Source of the DNA: Schizophyllum amplum
Lineage: Eukaryota; Basidiomycota; Agaricomycetes; Agaricales; Schizophyllaceae
Length of the DNA: 64,000 nucleotides
NCBI GenBank assembly: GCA_007026445.1
Contig: VDMD01000024.1
Location: forward strand, 186,001-250,000
Direction of reading: 5' to 3'
The position numbers and the translations under genes were made by a program. Below the pieces are notes generated by a model. That model saw only the letters and a list, made by a program, of their open reading frames with translations, did not search any database and had not been told where the DNA came from. Position 1 is the first letter of the stretch. Every line of letters begins with the position of its first letter. Positions 33,119-43,812 of the stretch are shown here, piece by piece.

Positions 33119-34858
33119 TCAGCGGCGTGAAAATTGCTGAGAAGCTCCGGGAGTCCCCAGCGCAGTCCTCTCCTCCTGGCGAGCGTTCGCCAACTTGCGC
33201 AACAAATTCGACAGCTCTTCGAATCTCACTTGCACGTCCGGTACCCATGAGAGCACAGATCCTACACTCCGCAGAGAAGGGAAAACACAAGACAGGAACA
33301 TGGCCACTGCGGACATGGTCTCTTCAATGTCGAGCTCGCGACCCATCACAGGCCCTACACGCAGCGTCTCCAGATGATGGTGCACTACTCCGCCGCCTGC
33401 CGGGTCGCCACCAGACTCGGGGAGTGACGACAGGTCGATGGGGATGCTGAGGTATCGGAGGCGCGGACAATACAACGCCAAGGAAATCAAGCATTTCGGG
33501 GTCGTCCGAATGCGCTTTAGCGAGACAAGGGGAACGCCTGAAGGCCCCGGGAGTTCATACATGGCCGGAGTGAGAGTTTTGATCAAACAAAGCTGCCTGA
33601 GCAACGGCCACGATTGGGCGAAGACCTCCACATCATCGTCGTCGATGTCGATGTGGCCGCGCAGCTGTATCGTGATGAATCGAAGACCGTGGAAAGCTAG
33701 AAAGGGATGCAGATGCGTGGAGGGGATGGTGTAGGGTGGATTCATGCCGTTTAGTGTCACAAGAGATTTGTCGCGCAATTCCAAGGCCGACAGGGATGTA
33801 GCATCGCAGGAACGTGCAATCATCCCAAGCAGAACTATGATTTTCGGAACGATGTCGCCTCGTGAGGGTAGGCAGTTTAGGTCTATACTGGTCAAATTTC
33901 TGCGACCGTCAAGCATTCGCATGAACGACATGATCTGGTCGAGCTTGGCCGACATTATCACGGTGTTCAGCGCAGGATAAGGACAGGAGACGGCTTCGTG
34001 GCACTGGTCGACCTCTAAGACATACTCCAGACAAATACATTGCAGAGCGGGCGAGTTGGCGAGCGCACGCGAGCACAGGGCAGAGACTGGTGGCAACGAG
34101 ACGTATTCGAGAGCCGGGCATTGAGAGATGAGCAGCGACACCCAGTGGTCCAGGTTCTCGGTGACTGAGTCTTGTGCCCAGGATTCTAGCTCTAAGTTCT
34201 AACTCCTTGAGTGCCGGACTTGCTAGAGCGGGAAGCATGGCGACGAATGCTGGCAGCAGGCGACCGGGCAGGCAGCCCAGGGTCGTCACGGAGAGAGACG
34301 ACAAGCCACGATTCAGCACGAATGCCAATTCTTGGGTCATGGCAGAAGGATCTGCGACATGCCACAGCATCCTCTGCGCATTGGGGCAGACGGCAAGCCC
34401 TATCCCGCGTCGCTGAGCGTAATGCGTCCACATGCGAATCAGGTCAGGAGAGAAGTGAATGACCGTGGAAATGTGCGTTTCGAGGTGGTGGGACACTGTT
34501 CTCACTCGCGCGCCATACGATGCCACCCTTTCCCAATGATCGTCAGTCAGCTCAACTGCCAAGTGGCCCGGTGTGGGATAGAAAGGCTGGTCAAGCATCA
34601 GCATACTGTCAACACTAGAGTCGTGTAAAGAGTGATTACCTCCATCATAGAGTAAGACTCATGAGATGTGATTGCCAAGGCTCCCATGGGCAGGATTTTG
34701 ATAAGAAGGGTGCTAATGAGCTGGTTAGCCCAGAGTGCATTGAGGGCGAGTTCGGCGAAGAAGCTGCATGTTTGGGCAAGATTCGCCAGTGAGCGCGGGC
34801 TGGAGTGCTCGCATATGATAGAGATGAGCTCCGGGATCTGAAGAGCGCGGGGTGGCAT
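33119..34858 (-). CDS. F-box / LRR-like protein, paralogue 1
   Basis: Starts MPPRALQIPELISIICEHSS, an F-box followed by SLANLAQTCSFFAELALNALW. Intron 1 (donor GTAATC after SYSMME, about 34643-34592) joins PFYPTPGHLAVELTDDHW. The remainder alternates Leu-rich segments (PALASPALKELELRA, LRYLSIPIDLSSLPES), as in F-box proteins with leucine-rich repeats. It ends ASQQFSRR. One single-base frame break occurs near 34195 (after ELELRA). The inverted paralogue at 41825-43527 confirms the reading frame on both sides of the break. Likely an SCF adaptor; target unknown. Confidence 0.65.
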
Positions 34859-35011
34859 CGGTGGCACTGGGAGAGACGTCGATGGTGAAAGACGAAGATG
34901 TCGGCCTGGTGTCGGCGCGCTGCGGCCACGGGCCCGCGGCACGTGCATCCAGGTCCGACGTCATATCTGGCGGAAGATTCAGAAGGAAGACCTCGAATCC
35001 AGGCACGATGC

Positions 35012-35495
35012 AATGCTAAAAAGATGTCAGAAGCGTCTAAAACATGCTTTTCTGCAGGCAAAAACGGGTTGCTTTTGGCTATACAAAAGTGTACAGAAAC
35101 CACATGTTTCTGGCTGTAGAAAGGGCTTGTTTTATTGCTCAGAAATATTCTTTTTCTGTGGCCCAAAACTGCGCTTTTTGGCGTGTTTTTTTTGCTCAAG
35201 AAAGAACCTGTTTTTGCTGTCAAAAGACTCCAGGTCATGTTTTTGGCGTAGAATCAGTAGCTTTTTGCACTGGCATATTTTCGGTGGTAAAAACAGGTTG
35301 TTTCTATTGGCAAAAAAGCCCTCCGAAAAAGGGCGGGTTTGAGCTGCAAAAAGGAGACTTTTTTGAACAGTAAAACAAGCCCTTTCTACAGCCAAAAACA
35401 TGTGGGTTTTGTACATCTTTTCATTGCCAAAAGCAATCCGTTTTTGCCTTCAGAAAAGCCGTGTTTTCAGGCGCGTTATTAGACATCTTTTTGGA
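35012..35495. mobile_element. About 480-bp palindromic element
   Basis: The whole segment folds on itself. The left arm (35012-35240) and right arm (35250-35495) are reverse complements over nearly their full length, with shared blocks GGCTGTAGAAAGGGCTTGTT, GCTTTTCTG and AAAAAGATGTC. It is A/T-run-rich and non-coding. It lies about 150 bp upstream of the F-box/LRR start at 34858. No transposase and no obvious target duplication. Confidence 0.75.
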
Positions 35496-35660
35496 TATCT
35501 TTTTGCCGCCAAAAAAATCACCCTGCCACTCGTGTGGCCAAAGCATGCCCAAAGAAGCTCATTCTGCCCATGCCACTCGCATTTACAAGTCCAAGTGCTC
35601 GTTATATCAGAAAGGCATAGCATTTTTCATGTATTTTTCACGTCTTTTTACGAATTCGAC

Positions 35661-38377
35661 TCATTTTCTGATGGCGCCGGAAGAGGTGTTCATGTACATC
35701 ATCTCACTGCGAGGAAATATAAGCATTGTAGATCTTTCGTGTAGTCTAAGCGAGAGCACGTACCCGAACGCCGACTCCATGCACTGCTTGATCTCCTTGT
35801 ACGTCACCACTAGGCAGCTCTGCTCGTCGCGCGCGACCAGCATAACTCGCTCGTCCGACCCGGCATCAAGCTGCATGCACACATGCTCAGCGCTCAGCAC
35901 TCAGTCAGATATCGAAAAACGAGCAAGTCGCACCTTGTTCATACACGTCAGGACGTGCGACATGCTGATGACTGGGTTTCCGTGCTCGTCGACCTGGTGG
36001 AAGACGTAGTCCCGGAAGAGCTTAATGATGTACCGGTCACCCGTCTCTGACCAGCGCGGGTCGCGCGCGAATCTATAGGGAGTAGGCATCAATATAGGCA
36101 GGATAGTACATCGGCGGGACAACGCGACACGTACTCAGGCCGTTCGTTGATGAACCCGAACTTGCACATCAGACGGACCAGGCGCGCGTTCTCAAGCTCG
36201 CCACGCAGCTCGTGCTCCAGCGTGTCCGTAGCCATGAGCGCATCGTCCATCTCAGCAACCACTTTGGTGTTGATGATGTCGAACAGCTGGCCGATTGTCT
36301 GTATGGTCACATTAGCACAGTGCTCTGACCAATTTGCACATGTTAAGTGGTTCCAGTGAAAGATTGCGCTACGAGTGCAGAAGGAAAGACTACTCACCCG
36401 GTGTGGCCCGCTCTTGCTGATCAGATACAATGCGACATTCTTCATGTCGGCGGTGTAGTTCCTACCCATGAGCTCGAGGCTCTTTGAGAAGTTCCCGCTG
36501 CTCGCGCCGGAAGGGTTGAGCGTGCAGAGCGCGAAGACGAGCCGACCGAACATATGCAGATCCTCCTGCTGCAGGATCGTCATATCCTGCGGCGTCTCGT
36601 GCATGAGGATGTCAATGATGCCGCAGGAACCTACGCGGACCCTGTAGGCATGCGTTAGACAGAGTCGTACATGAATGTTATGAAAAGCCGGAAGCTGGCA
36701 AGATCGGTTTCTTGTGTGGCGAGAAAAAGAACATACCGGTTCTGCGCAGTGACGAGGATCTTGCTGATGTCGATCATACGGACAGCCTGCCCAAGATCGT
36801 GCACCTTCTTCACCGCAGATGCGATCTGCACGATGTACGACCATATCGTGCGTTCAGGGATGAGGTTTTGGCTCGGCGGAGGGTGGAAGCGCGAGTTAGG
36901 GAACTGCTGCTGTTGGGTCCGACTCTTGAAGTGCAGGTCGTACAGCGTCTGCGCGTTGGGGTGATACGTGTACGCCACGACGAGGGCTGTGATAGCCGTT
37001 AGCGTCGTCCAGGAAATGAAATATAAGACTCACAGTTGTCGTTGAAGGCGCGCGTGGTGAACGCCTCGTGTACATGTACGATGCCCGGGTGGTGTATGTT
37101 GGACCAAACGTCGATGGGCTGGAAGGCGGTCTGGTTGATCAGCCGGAAACCTGTGTCTGATTCAGATCAACCCCTGACGATGCAGAAACTTCGTACTCTC
37201 AACGCGGCGTAGGGCATATGGTAGACCATCCACCGAGTTAATTGCGCGATAGACGCTGGAGAACCAGTTGCCAAACCGCCGGCGTTCGTTCGGCGCGCTC
37301 GGGCTGTCTAGGGGTACGAGGGTATGATAGCCGGACATCTCTTCCGGAACGTTGAGTCCAGCCGGCGCGATCCCGCGCACCGTCTCGCTCTGCTGCTGCA
37401 AGCGCTCTCGCAGATCGGCCGATGGCGGGATGAAGTGGTTCGGGGGAGCGTTGCTGGGCCGTGCGGCTGCCACTGGCGTGTACAGATGGTAGTTGAGCTG
37501 CTCGTGTGTCAGACGCATCGCGCTGTGATAGCGCATGCAACGCACCGGCTGGCGCACGAAGATAGGACCAGTGGAGTAGAACGACGCATCCAGCCCGCCC
37601 GCGTCGTACTCCGTTCCGTAGCCAGAGTAATCCCCCTCAAAGTCGAGCTGGTGCACGTCAGCGGACAGGAGGTAACAAGCAGGGCGCGCGACGCACATCG
37701 GCCATGCGAGTCTCGAGCGATTCAAGGCCCTGGTTGTAGGCGTCGCTATCGTAAGGTTCGTGGGCGGGGTAGTCATTCTGTTGGGGCGCAGGGGAACGAG
37801 CGTAGGGGCTGCGGGACGTTAGCGAGGGGTTGGTGACAGCGTCGACGTCACGCACGATGCTGGAGGAAACTGAGTGGACGGCGCTTGGAATATGTCCGTG
37901 TCGGACGCCGTTGGAGAGGCTGCCGCCGTGGGTGGCGCCTTGGGGACGAAGACGGGCGCGTTGATTGCTTGCGCAGAGAGCGACGGGCCGATCGGCGAGT
38001 CTGCGCGAGGGCTAGGAGGCAGATATCAGATCTGCAGAGAGAGTGAAGACGGTTTCCGCCATTCGACGTACGTATCGGACTCCTGCTGCACTGATGTAAG
38101 CGCGACGACGCGTAGGCTACGTGTAAAGTCATACCGGTGGGTGATAATACGGGCATCCCTGGTTCTCGAACTTGCACTGCCCATAAATATGGACGTTCTT
38201 GCAATGGCGTTGCGACAGATCTGAGCGCGCGTGAGCGGGAGGCGTCGTCGACGAGGGCGATGGGCCGCTACCTTTCCTCGGCGGCTTCGTGAATGGCGGC
38301 AGCAGCGCGTCGCCGTTCTCAGGCTTTACAATCTTGATCGCCGACGACGAAGTCTGCGGCTTCGAGAAAAAATCCAT
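35661..38377 (-). CDS. PAN3: PAN3, regulatory subunit of the PAN2-PAN3 deadenylase
   Basis: Recruits PAN2 to poly(A)-binding protein for mRNA tail shortening in the cytoplasm. Starts [11 protein letters not shown]; the N-terminal CCCH zinc finger reads [21 protein letters not shown]. After an intron a PAM2-like motif NAPVFVP (about 37960) should bind PABP. The central segment LNYHLYTP...[15 protein letters not shown] leads into the pseudokinase ([16 protein letters not shown], then [19 protein letters not shown] and [15 protein letters not shown]). The C-terminal knob ends [19 protein letters not shown] then [14 protein letters not shown]. The last intron is small and in frame, and the protein closes [10 protein letters not shown] at 35661. 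About six or more introns; exon borders between 37650 and 38130 were not all resolved. Confidence 0.93.
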
Positions 38378-38979
38378 CGCAAAAGGGAGAAAGGAAAGGA
38401 GCGCCGAGAGGGCGGTCTTGTGTCCACTGATGGAACAGGACAAGCCCAATCTATTGTTCTCCAAATAGATGCTATATGTGGGTAAAGCTTCCCACGCTCC
38501 CAAAGTTCCACATTGCACGTTGCTTCAATGCTTGAAGCTTGAAGGCTTGACTCCCCACCTCAATTACTCAGTACCTACTCAAGAGTCAAGAGACAGCTCA
38601 AACACAACTCAGTCAGCATTATAATTCGTATATTACAAGAGTCTGTAACGCTATGCATGCAAAGCCGGAGTAGAAGTACACTGTAAGCATGACATTGAGC
38701 ATAGTGGAGGTTCCGTGTCCGTGTCCGAATGAGTGGGCGCGACAGCATCAACCAGCCAGACTCGTGTGTCAAGCAAGCTGGTGCTGTGCGATATTAATGA
38801 GTCGGCGCCATGCAATGTCAAGCCGGCGCCGTGTGATAACAAGACAGTCCATGTTCCAAATATGTGTCCAATGATACTTGCTGGCCAGTCCAAAGGATAG
38901 ATAGATGAAGAGGAGGGTCCCAAGGGCGGCAGATAACCTTGCGATGTGGCGGCCAGTCTCCTTACACGACGGGCTAACC
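38378..38979. other. PAN3 upstream region and downstream of the membrane protein gene
   Basis: About 600 bp holding the PAN3 5' region (minus strand) and the 3' flank of the next minus-strand gene. No separate gene or repeat seen. Confidence 0.5.
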
Positions 38980-40796
38980 TCATGACGAGTCAGCCGCAGT
39001 ATCTCGCGCCAACGGACTCGGCTTGACGGGCATCTTCGCGCCGGGGGGCAGCGATGCGGTGGGCGACGCAGGTCGGTAAGAGTTGTTCGGCAAGTAGGAC
39101 GTCGTCACCATCCCACTCTGTCCACTGCTCGTGCTCGCGAGCGACAGTTTCGAGGAGCCCGCGGGCAGCGGTGGCGGCGGCAACGGATAGTACACGCTCG
39201 CTGACCCCGGCGCGTCGCGGAATGGGTCAAGATACATCGACGGCGTCGGCGACTTCTTGGGCATGGGGCGCGGGTTAATCGGACTAGACAGGTCCGGGGA
39301 GCTGCCACCCGGCGGCGTGCTCCCCGTCGACGTGGGCGGACTGCCCTGTGGACCGGACGCGCTCGTAGGACTGCGCGGGGAGGTGGGCGAGGTGGGACGC
39401 TCATTACTATCAGGCCGGCCCATCACGTCGTCGACAATACTGCCCAACGCCCCTCCTGTTGCCAGCGGGTCGACGAAAGCCGTCCCGTTCGCGCCTGGCG
39501 GTGGCCACACGCCCTCCTCGTGGAAAATCGATCCCGAATCGGAGGCGACTCGCGTGCGCAGCACGGACGGGACGGACCCCGCTGCCGCAGGCATGGCGTA
39601 TCGCGGGATACTGACACTCGGTCGCGGCGAGCCCGTCGTCGGCGTCCCGCCTATCGTGGGCGGACCACTCGCCAGCGGGCCGCCAGATGGCGCGTAGTTG
39701 CCAGAGGCGGTATACGCATGGCCGCGAGGTAAATCACGATACTGCCCCATCACCACGCGGTCGTCATCGTCGAATTCGTCGTCCAGCAGGCCGACGCCGC
39801 CCGCGCCCTTGCCTTCGCGTCGCCGCCGGGTGAGCGCCTCAAATAGGCCCGTCATGCGCCGTTTTCGTCTCCAGTAGACGAAGATGGCACCGAGGATGAT
39901 GAGCATCAGAACAACGGCGCCACCGGTGGCACCTGCGATGATGCCCGTGCGCTGCCCCGAGGACATGGGCTGCGACGACGCGAGTGCGGTATTCACCGGC
40001 GTGGTGTACTGCAGCACGTCAGACGTGCAGATCATTGTTGAGGCATGTGGCACGTACTGTAGTGAGCTTTCCATCAACGGAGGTAACTACTGTGGTATAG
40101 GACGTGGTGGTTTCGGCGGCAGCTGTGATGGTGCCGGAGGGAGAGGTGGTGATGTCGCTGCTGGACGTCTCGGTACCCGTACTTGTCCGCGTCGTGTTCG
40201 ACTCCGAGGAGGTTTCCGACGTGTCCGTAATCGTTGTGGTCTCCGACGCGGTCGACGTCCTAGACCGAGACTGTGTGGTAGACGTCGACGTCGTATCCTC
40301 GGTGGTTTCTGTTGTGGTGCTGGTTTCGGTGGACTCCGTGGACGAGTCTTCCGTAGACGAGCCTTCCGTGGACGTTGTCGAGATTTCTGTCGTAGTCGGG
40401 GTGGGGGTAGAGCTAGGGGGACTGCTGCCATGCGTCAGCTCTATTGAACTGTACGCGACGGTGCATACATGACGCACTCTGTGGTAGGGGTTGTGGACTC
40501 TTCGGTCGTCGAATCCCCCGCGTCGGTTGTTGCATCCGTATTCTGGTCATCTGTCTGATGTTTCTTGGTCCGTATCATCTACCGACGTCGTAGAATCGAC
40601 GTTATCAGAGCCTCCATCCTGTATCAAGTCGTGAGCATTTAGCGCAACTAAAAAGACACCGCAGCTCACCGAGGTCCCGTTTCCCGTCCGTTGTCTGCGT
40701 TGTTTGCGCATCTTCGCCAGTTGCAGTCTCAGTAGCGTCTACGCTGACGGTCTCGCCGTCATCGTCCGCAGACGTTTGTCGAGGTATATGGTTCAT
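38980..40796 (-). CDS. Mucin-like single-pass membrane protein
   Basis: A long Ser/Thr/Glu ectodomain (runs such as TEISTTSTEGSSTEDSSTES) is followed by one transmembrane helix (GIIAGATGGAVVLMLIILGA) with a basic stop-transfer RRKRRM. A roughly 270-residue Pro/Ser/Gly cytoplasmic tail follows, ending PSPLARDTAADSS. This layout fits fungal plasma-membrane wall-stress sensors or mucins (Mid2/Wsc-like), without a recognisable WSC domain. Introns: about 40670-40620, 40470-40425 and a 48-bp intron near 40055 just before the TM exon. A single-base frame break is suspected near 40550. The N-terminus is uncertain: the ATG at 40796 gives no signal peptide, so an upstream exon within 40797-41100 is possible. 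Confidence 0.65.
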
Positions 40797-41103
40797 CGCG
40801 CGAAAGAAGGCAAAGTGGCTGAGGGAGGCGGCCTAAGGGGCCGCTGCTTGCAGGGCGCTGTTTCTACGCTGCCCGTAGATGCGTACCAAGTCAGAATATC
40901 AGAAAGAATGCCAGCCGCGCGGGGAGGGCTGGGGGAGGGGGAGAAGAAAGAAAGGGTGATGAGGAAAACGTCAATCGGCTGTAACTGATGGAGCGTGGCC
41001 ACGCGGCGTGGCTGTACACATGCGGCTTCTTGCTCGGCTATCACCGACAAATTCGCCTCGGTGCCTTTGCCTTTTCCACGGTCCGGGTCGATGTAGCAGG
41101 ATT

Positions 41104-41347
41104 CACTACAAGGGATATTCAATAACCTTCAGAGATTACTGCATCATTATTGAGAGCTTATCATGATCAAACCCATAATAAGGGCATATAGGTTATTGAG
41201 AAGTATAAAGAAATCTGGCAGTCCTGATTGGCTGAGGATTCTTTATGCCGCTCAATAACCTTATCGGCTTTGTTCTAAGTCTTCATATAATTTTATTACC
41301 ATAAACATGCAGTAAAGGCCAGAAATTATTGAATCTCTCTTGTAGTG
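41104..41347. mobile_element. 244-bp CACTA-type MITE
   Basis: 22-bp terminal inverted repeats beginning CACTACAAG and running to ATTCAATAA (two mismatches between ends). Flanked by ATT on both sides (41101-41103, 41348-41350), the 3-bp target duplication of CACTA elements. A second, inner hairpin (about 41190-41265) uses ATAGGTTATTGAG / CTCAATAACCTTAT. Non-coding, so it would depend on a transposase elsewhere. Its ends differ from those of the CACTG element in this window. Confidence 0.82.
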
Positions 41348-41555
41348 ATTGAGGAATACGTCTGAGCTTCTGCTAGTAATGACTATATACAACGCTACTA
41401 ATGCCTTACAGCATATGTTCCGGAGAATACAAAGCTCTACATATACAAACCCTCACGCAAAGGAATTTTCCTGGTAACCTAACGTGACGCACGTGTTACG
41501 GGCTTTGAAAGGCATCACCAGAAGTGGCATTCAATATGCCCCGGCGCATGCTGCA

Positions 41556-41718
41556 AGCATATTGTGAGCTTATTCCAAATAAGCGATGCATAAAGACGGC
41601 GGGTTGATTGTGGTCTTTTGGGTGACATATTGGCCGGGACGGCCTCCGATTGGCTGGGCCACGGTATGCTCTTTCAATCAGCCCGCTGTCTTTATCCTTT
41701 GCTGATTCAGAATATGCT
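41556..41718. repeat. Imperfect hairpin element
   Basis: Arms of about 45-55 nt (41556-41610 and 41675-41718) share AGCATATT and TAAAGACRGCGGGYTGATTG in opposite orientation. It lies about 110 bp upstream of the F-box pseudogene at 41825. Could be a small MITE; no target duplication identified. Confidence 0.55.
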
Positions 41719-41824
41719 CACAGTGAGCTTACAGTAATCTCCGGGAATACTGAATCCCAGATCTGGTGCATCGGCGTTGCCCAATGCCTCGGCGCTGGCC
41801 GTGTCTCCTTGTCTTTCGCCGTCA

Positions 41825-43527
41825 ATGATGTCTCTACCCCCGAGCTCTTCAGATCCCGGAACTCTTCTCTCATATGCAACTACTGCAGCCCGCGCTCTCT
41901 GGCGAATCTTGCTCAGACATCTTCCTTCTTCGCCGAACCTGCCCTCGACGCACTCTGGGCTAACCACCGCCAGCTCATCAGCACCCTGCTGTCCAATGTA
42001 CTTCCTACCGATGCCGTGACACTCACATCTCATGAATCGTATTCTATGATGGAGGTAACTATCGCTCACGAGACTCTCCCTCGATCCATACGCTGACGGG
42101 CATGGTTAGCCTTTCCACTCCGAGACAGGCCACCTCGCAGTTGAGCCGACCGACGAACAATGGGACCGAGTGGCATCGTACGGCGCTCGTATGAGGACAG
42201 TATGGGTGTCCTACTACCTTCACAAATACTCCTCCATCGTCGTCCACTTCTCTCCTGACCTGATCAGCATGTGGATGCTCTACTCTCAACGTCGCAAAAT
42301 TGGGCCTGCTCTCTGCCCTAATGCGAAGGCATTGATCTGGCACATTGCAGATCCTTCCGCTATGGCCCAAGAACTCGCTTTGTACTAAATCCTGGCCTGT
42401 CATCCATCTGCATGTCGACCTCCGACCTGCCCGACCATCTGCTGCCAGAGTTCGTCGCCATGCTCCCCGCTTTAGCGAGCCCGACGCTCTGGGAGTTTGA
42501 TCTGGAAGGCTGGCAACAAGACTCAGATACTGAGGACCTGGACTACTGGTTGTCACTGTTCATCTCTCAATGCCCGGCTCTCGGCAACGTATCTTTGCCA
42601 TCTATCTCTGCCCAGAGCGTACGCGCGCTCGCTAAATCACCCTCCCTGCAATGGCTTCATGTATTGCGTGTCGAGCAGGTCGACGAGTATGAACCCGAAT
42701 CCTGTCTATTTCTCGCGCCCAAAAGCCTACGATGTCCGCCGAACTTGATCAGGTCATATCTTTTCTGCGGATGCTTGACGGAGTCTGATCGATATAGACT
42801 CGACCTATACCCCCTCTCAAGAAGACACAGTCCAGCAACTTATACCGCTGCTCGGGGTGATGGCGCGTTGCTGCGACCCCACAGGCTTACATACCCTATA
42901 CCTGCGCGATGATTCGCGCGTCACGCCAGACGGTAGAAATTCGCCCTACACCGTCGCCTTCAAGCATCTACGCCCCCTTCTAGCGTTCCGCGGCCTTCAA
43001 TGTGTCACGATAGAGCTACGTGGTTATATCGACCTCGACGACAGCGATGTGGAAGACCTCGCTCGGTCGTGGCCGCTAGTGCAACAGCTTATCATGCCGA
43101 GGGTGGGATGTATGAACACCCATGGCCTTCAGATATCGCCCTTCCCTCACCTGATCGCATCCGGACGACACCGAAATGCCTGCTTTCCCTGGCATTGCAT
43201 TGCCCGCATCTCGGATACCTCAGCATCCCCATCGACCTCTCGTCATGCGCCGAATCGGATGGCAGCCCGGGGCGCGGAGTAGAGCATAGCCAACTGGTGA
43301 CGCTGTATGTAGGGCCTGTAATGGGGCGCCAGCTGGACGATGAAGAGACCATGTCCGCAATGGCCGTTCCTCTGTCCAACGTCTTTCCCTCTTCGTTGTA
43401 TGTCGGTTCAGTGCTTTGGCCGGAAGTACCGAAGGTGAAGGCGAAATTCGAGGAATTGTCGAATCTGGTCCGCATATTGGCAGAAGCTCGCCAGCGACAG
43501 AGGAACGAACTGGTAGCACATATCTGA
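41825..43527 (+). pseudogene. F-box / LRR-like gene, paralogue 2 (frame-disrupted)
   Basis: Inverted paralogue of 33119-34858: SPRSLANLAQTSSFFAEPAL versus SPRSLANLAQTCSFFAELAL. It has the same intron after SYSMME (about 42056-42110) and the same C-terminal blocks YLSIPIDLSS and VGPVMGR. The frame breaks at the N-terminus (the ATG is not in frame with the F-box), near 42382 (one T lost before VLNPG), near 42740, near 42850 and near 43130. The last part (about 43140-43527) is open to a stop after NELVAHI. No intact product; decay or consensus error. Confidence 0.7.
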
Positions 43528-43812
43528 ATCTTCGTCGTAGTCGCCACTCTGCTAGCTGAGTATGTAGTAGCACAGCGTGCCCATGCCGTGGGCACAAGTA
43601 CTGTAGTCATGCAGTCCAAGTACTGCGGCAGATCCCTGCCTTAGACGTTCCAGAGTACATAGTTCATCTGCTTGACGTATCTCGGAGCGCTCGCACACCG
43701 CATTCCCCCATCTAAAGCTTGTTGAGTGGCACGATAGCTTCGAACTAGAATCACGTCGCCTCTGCTAGCATGCTATTACAATAAATACGCCGCTTCACGT
43801 ACCATAGATCGA

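Noticed and set aside
40020..40470. Thr/Ser-coding low-complexity DNA considered as a microsatellite array
   Set aside because: The period is irregular and the frame encodes the mucin-like ectodomain upstream of a clear TM helix, so it is coding.
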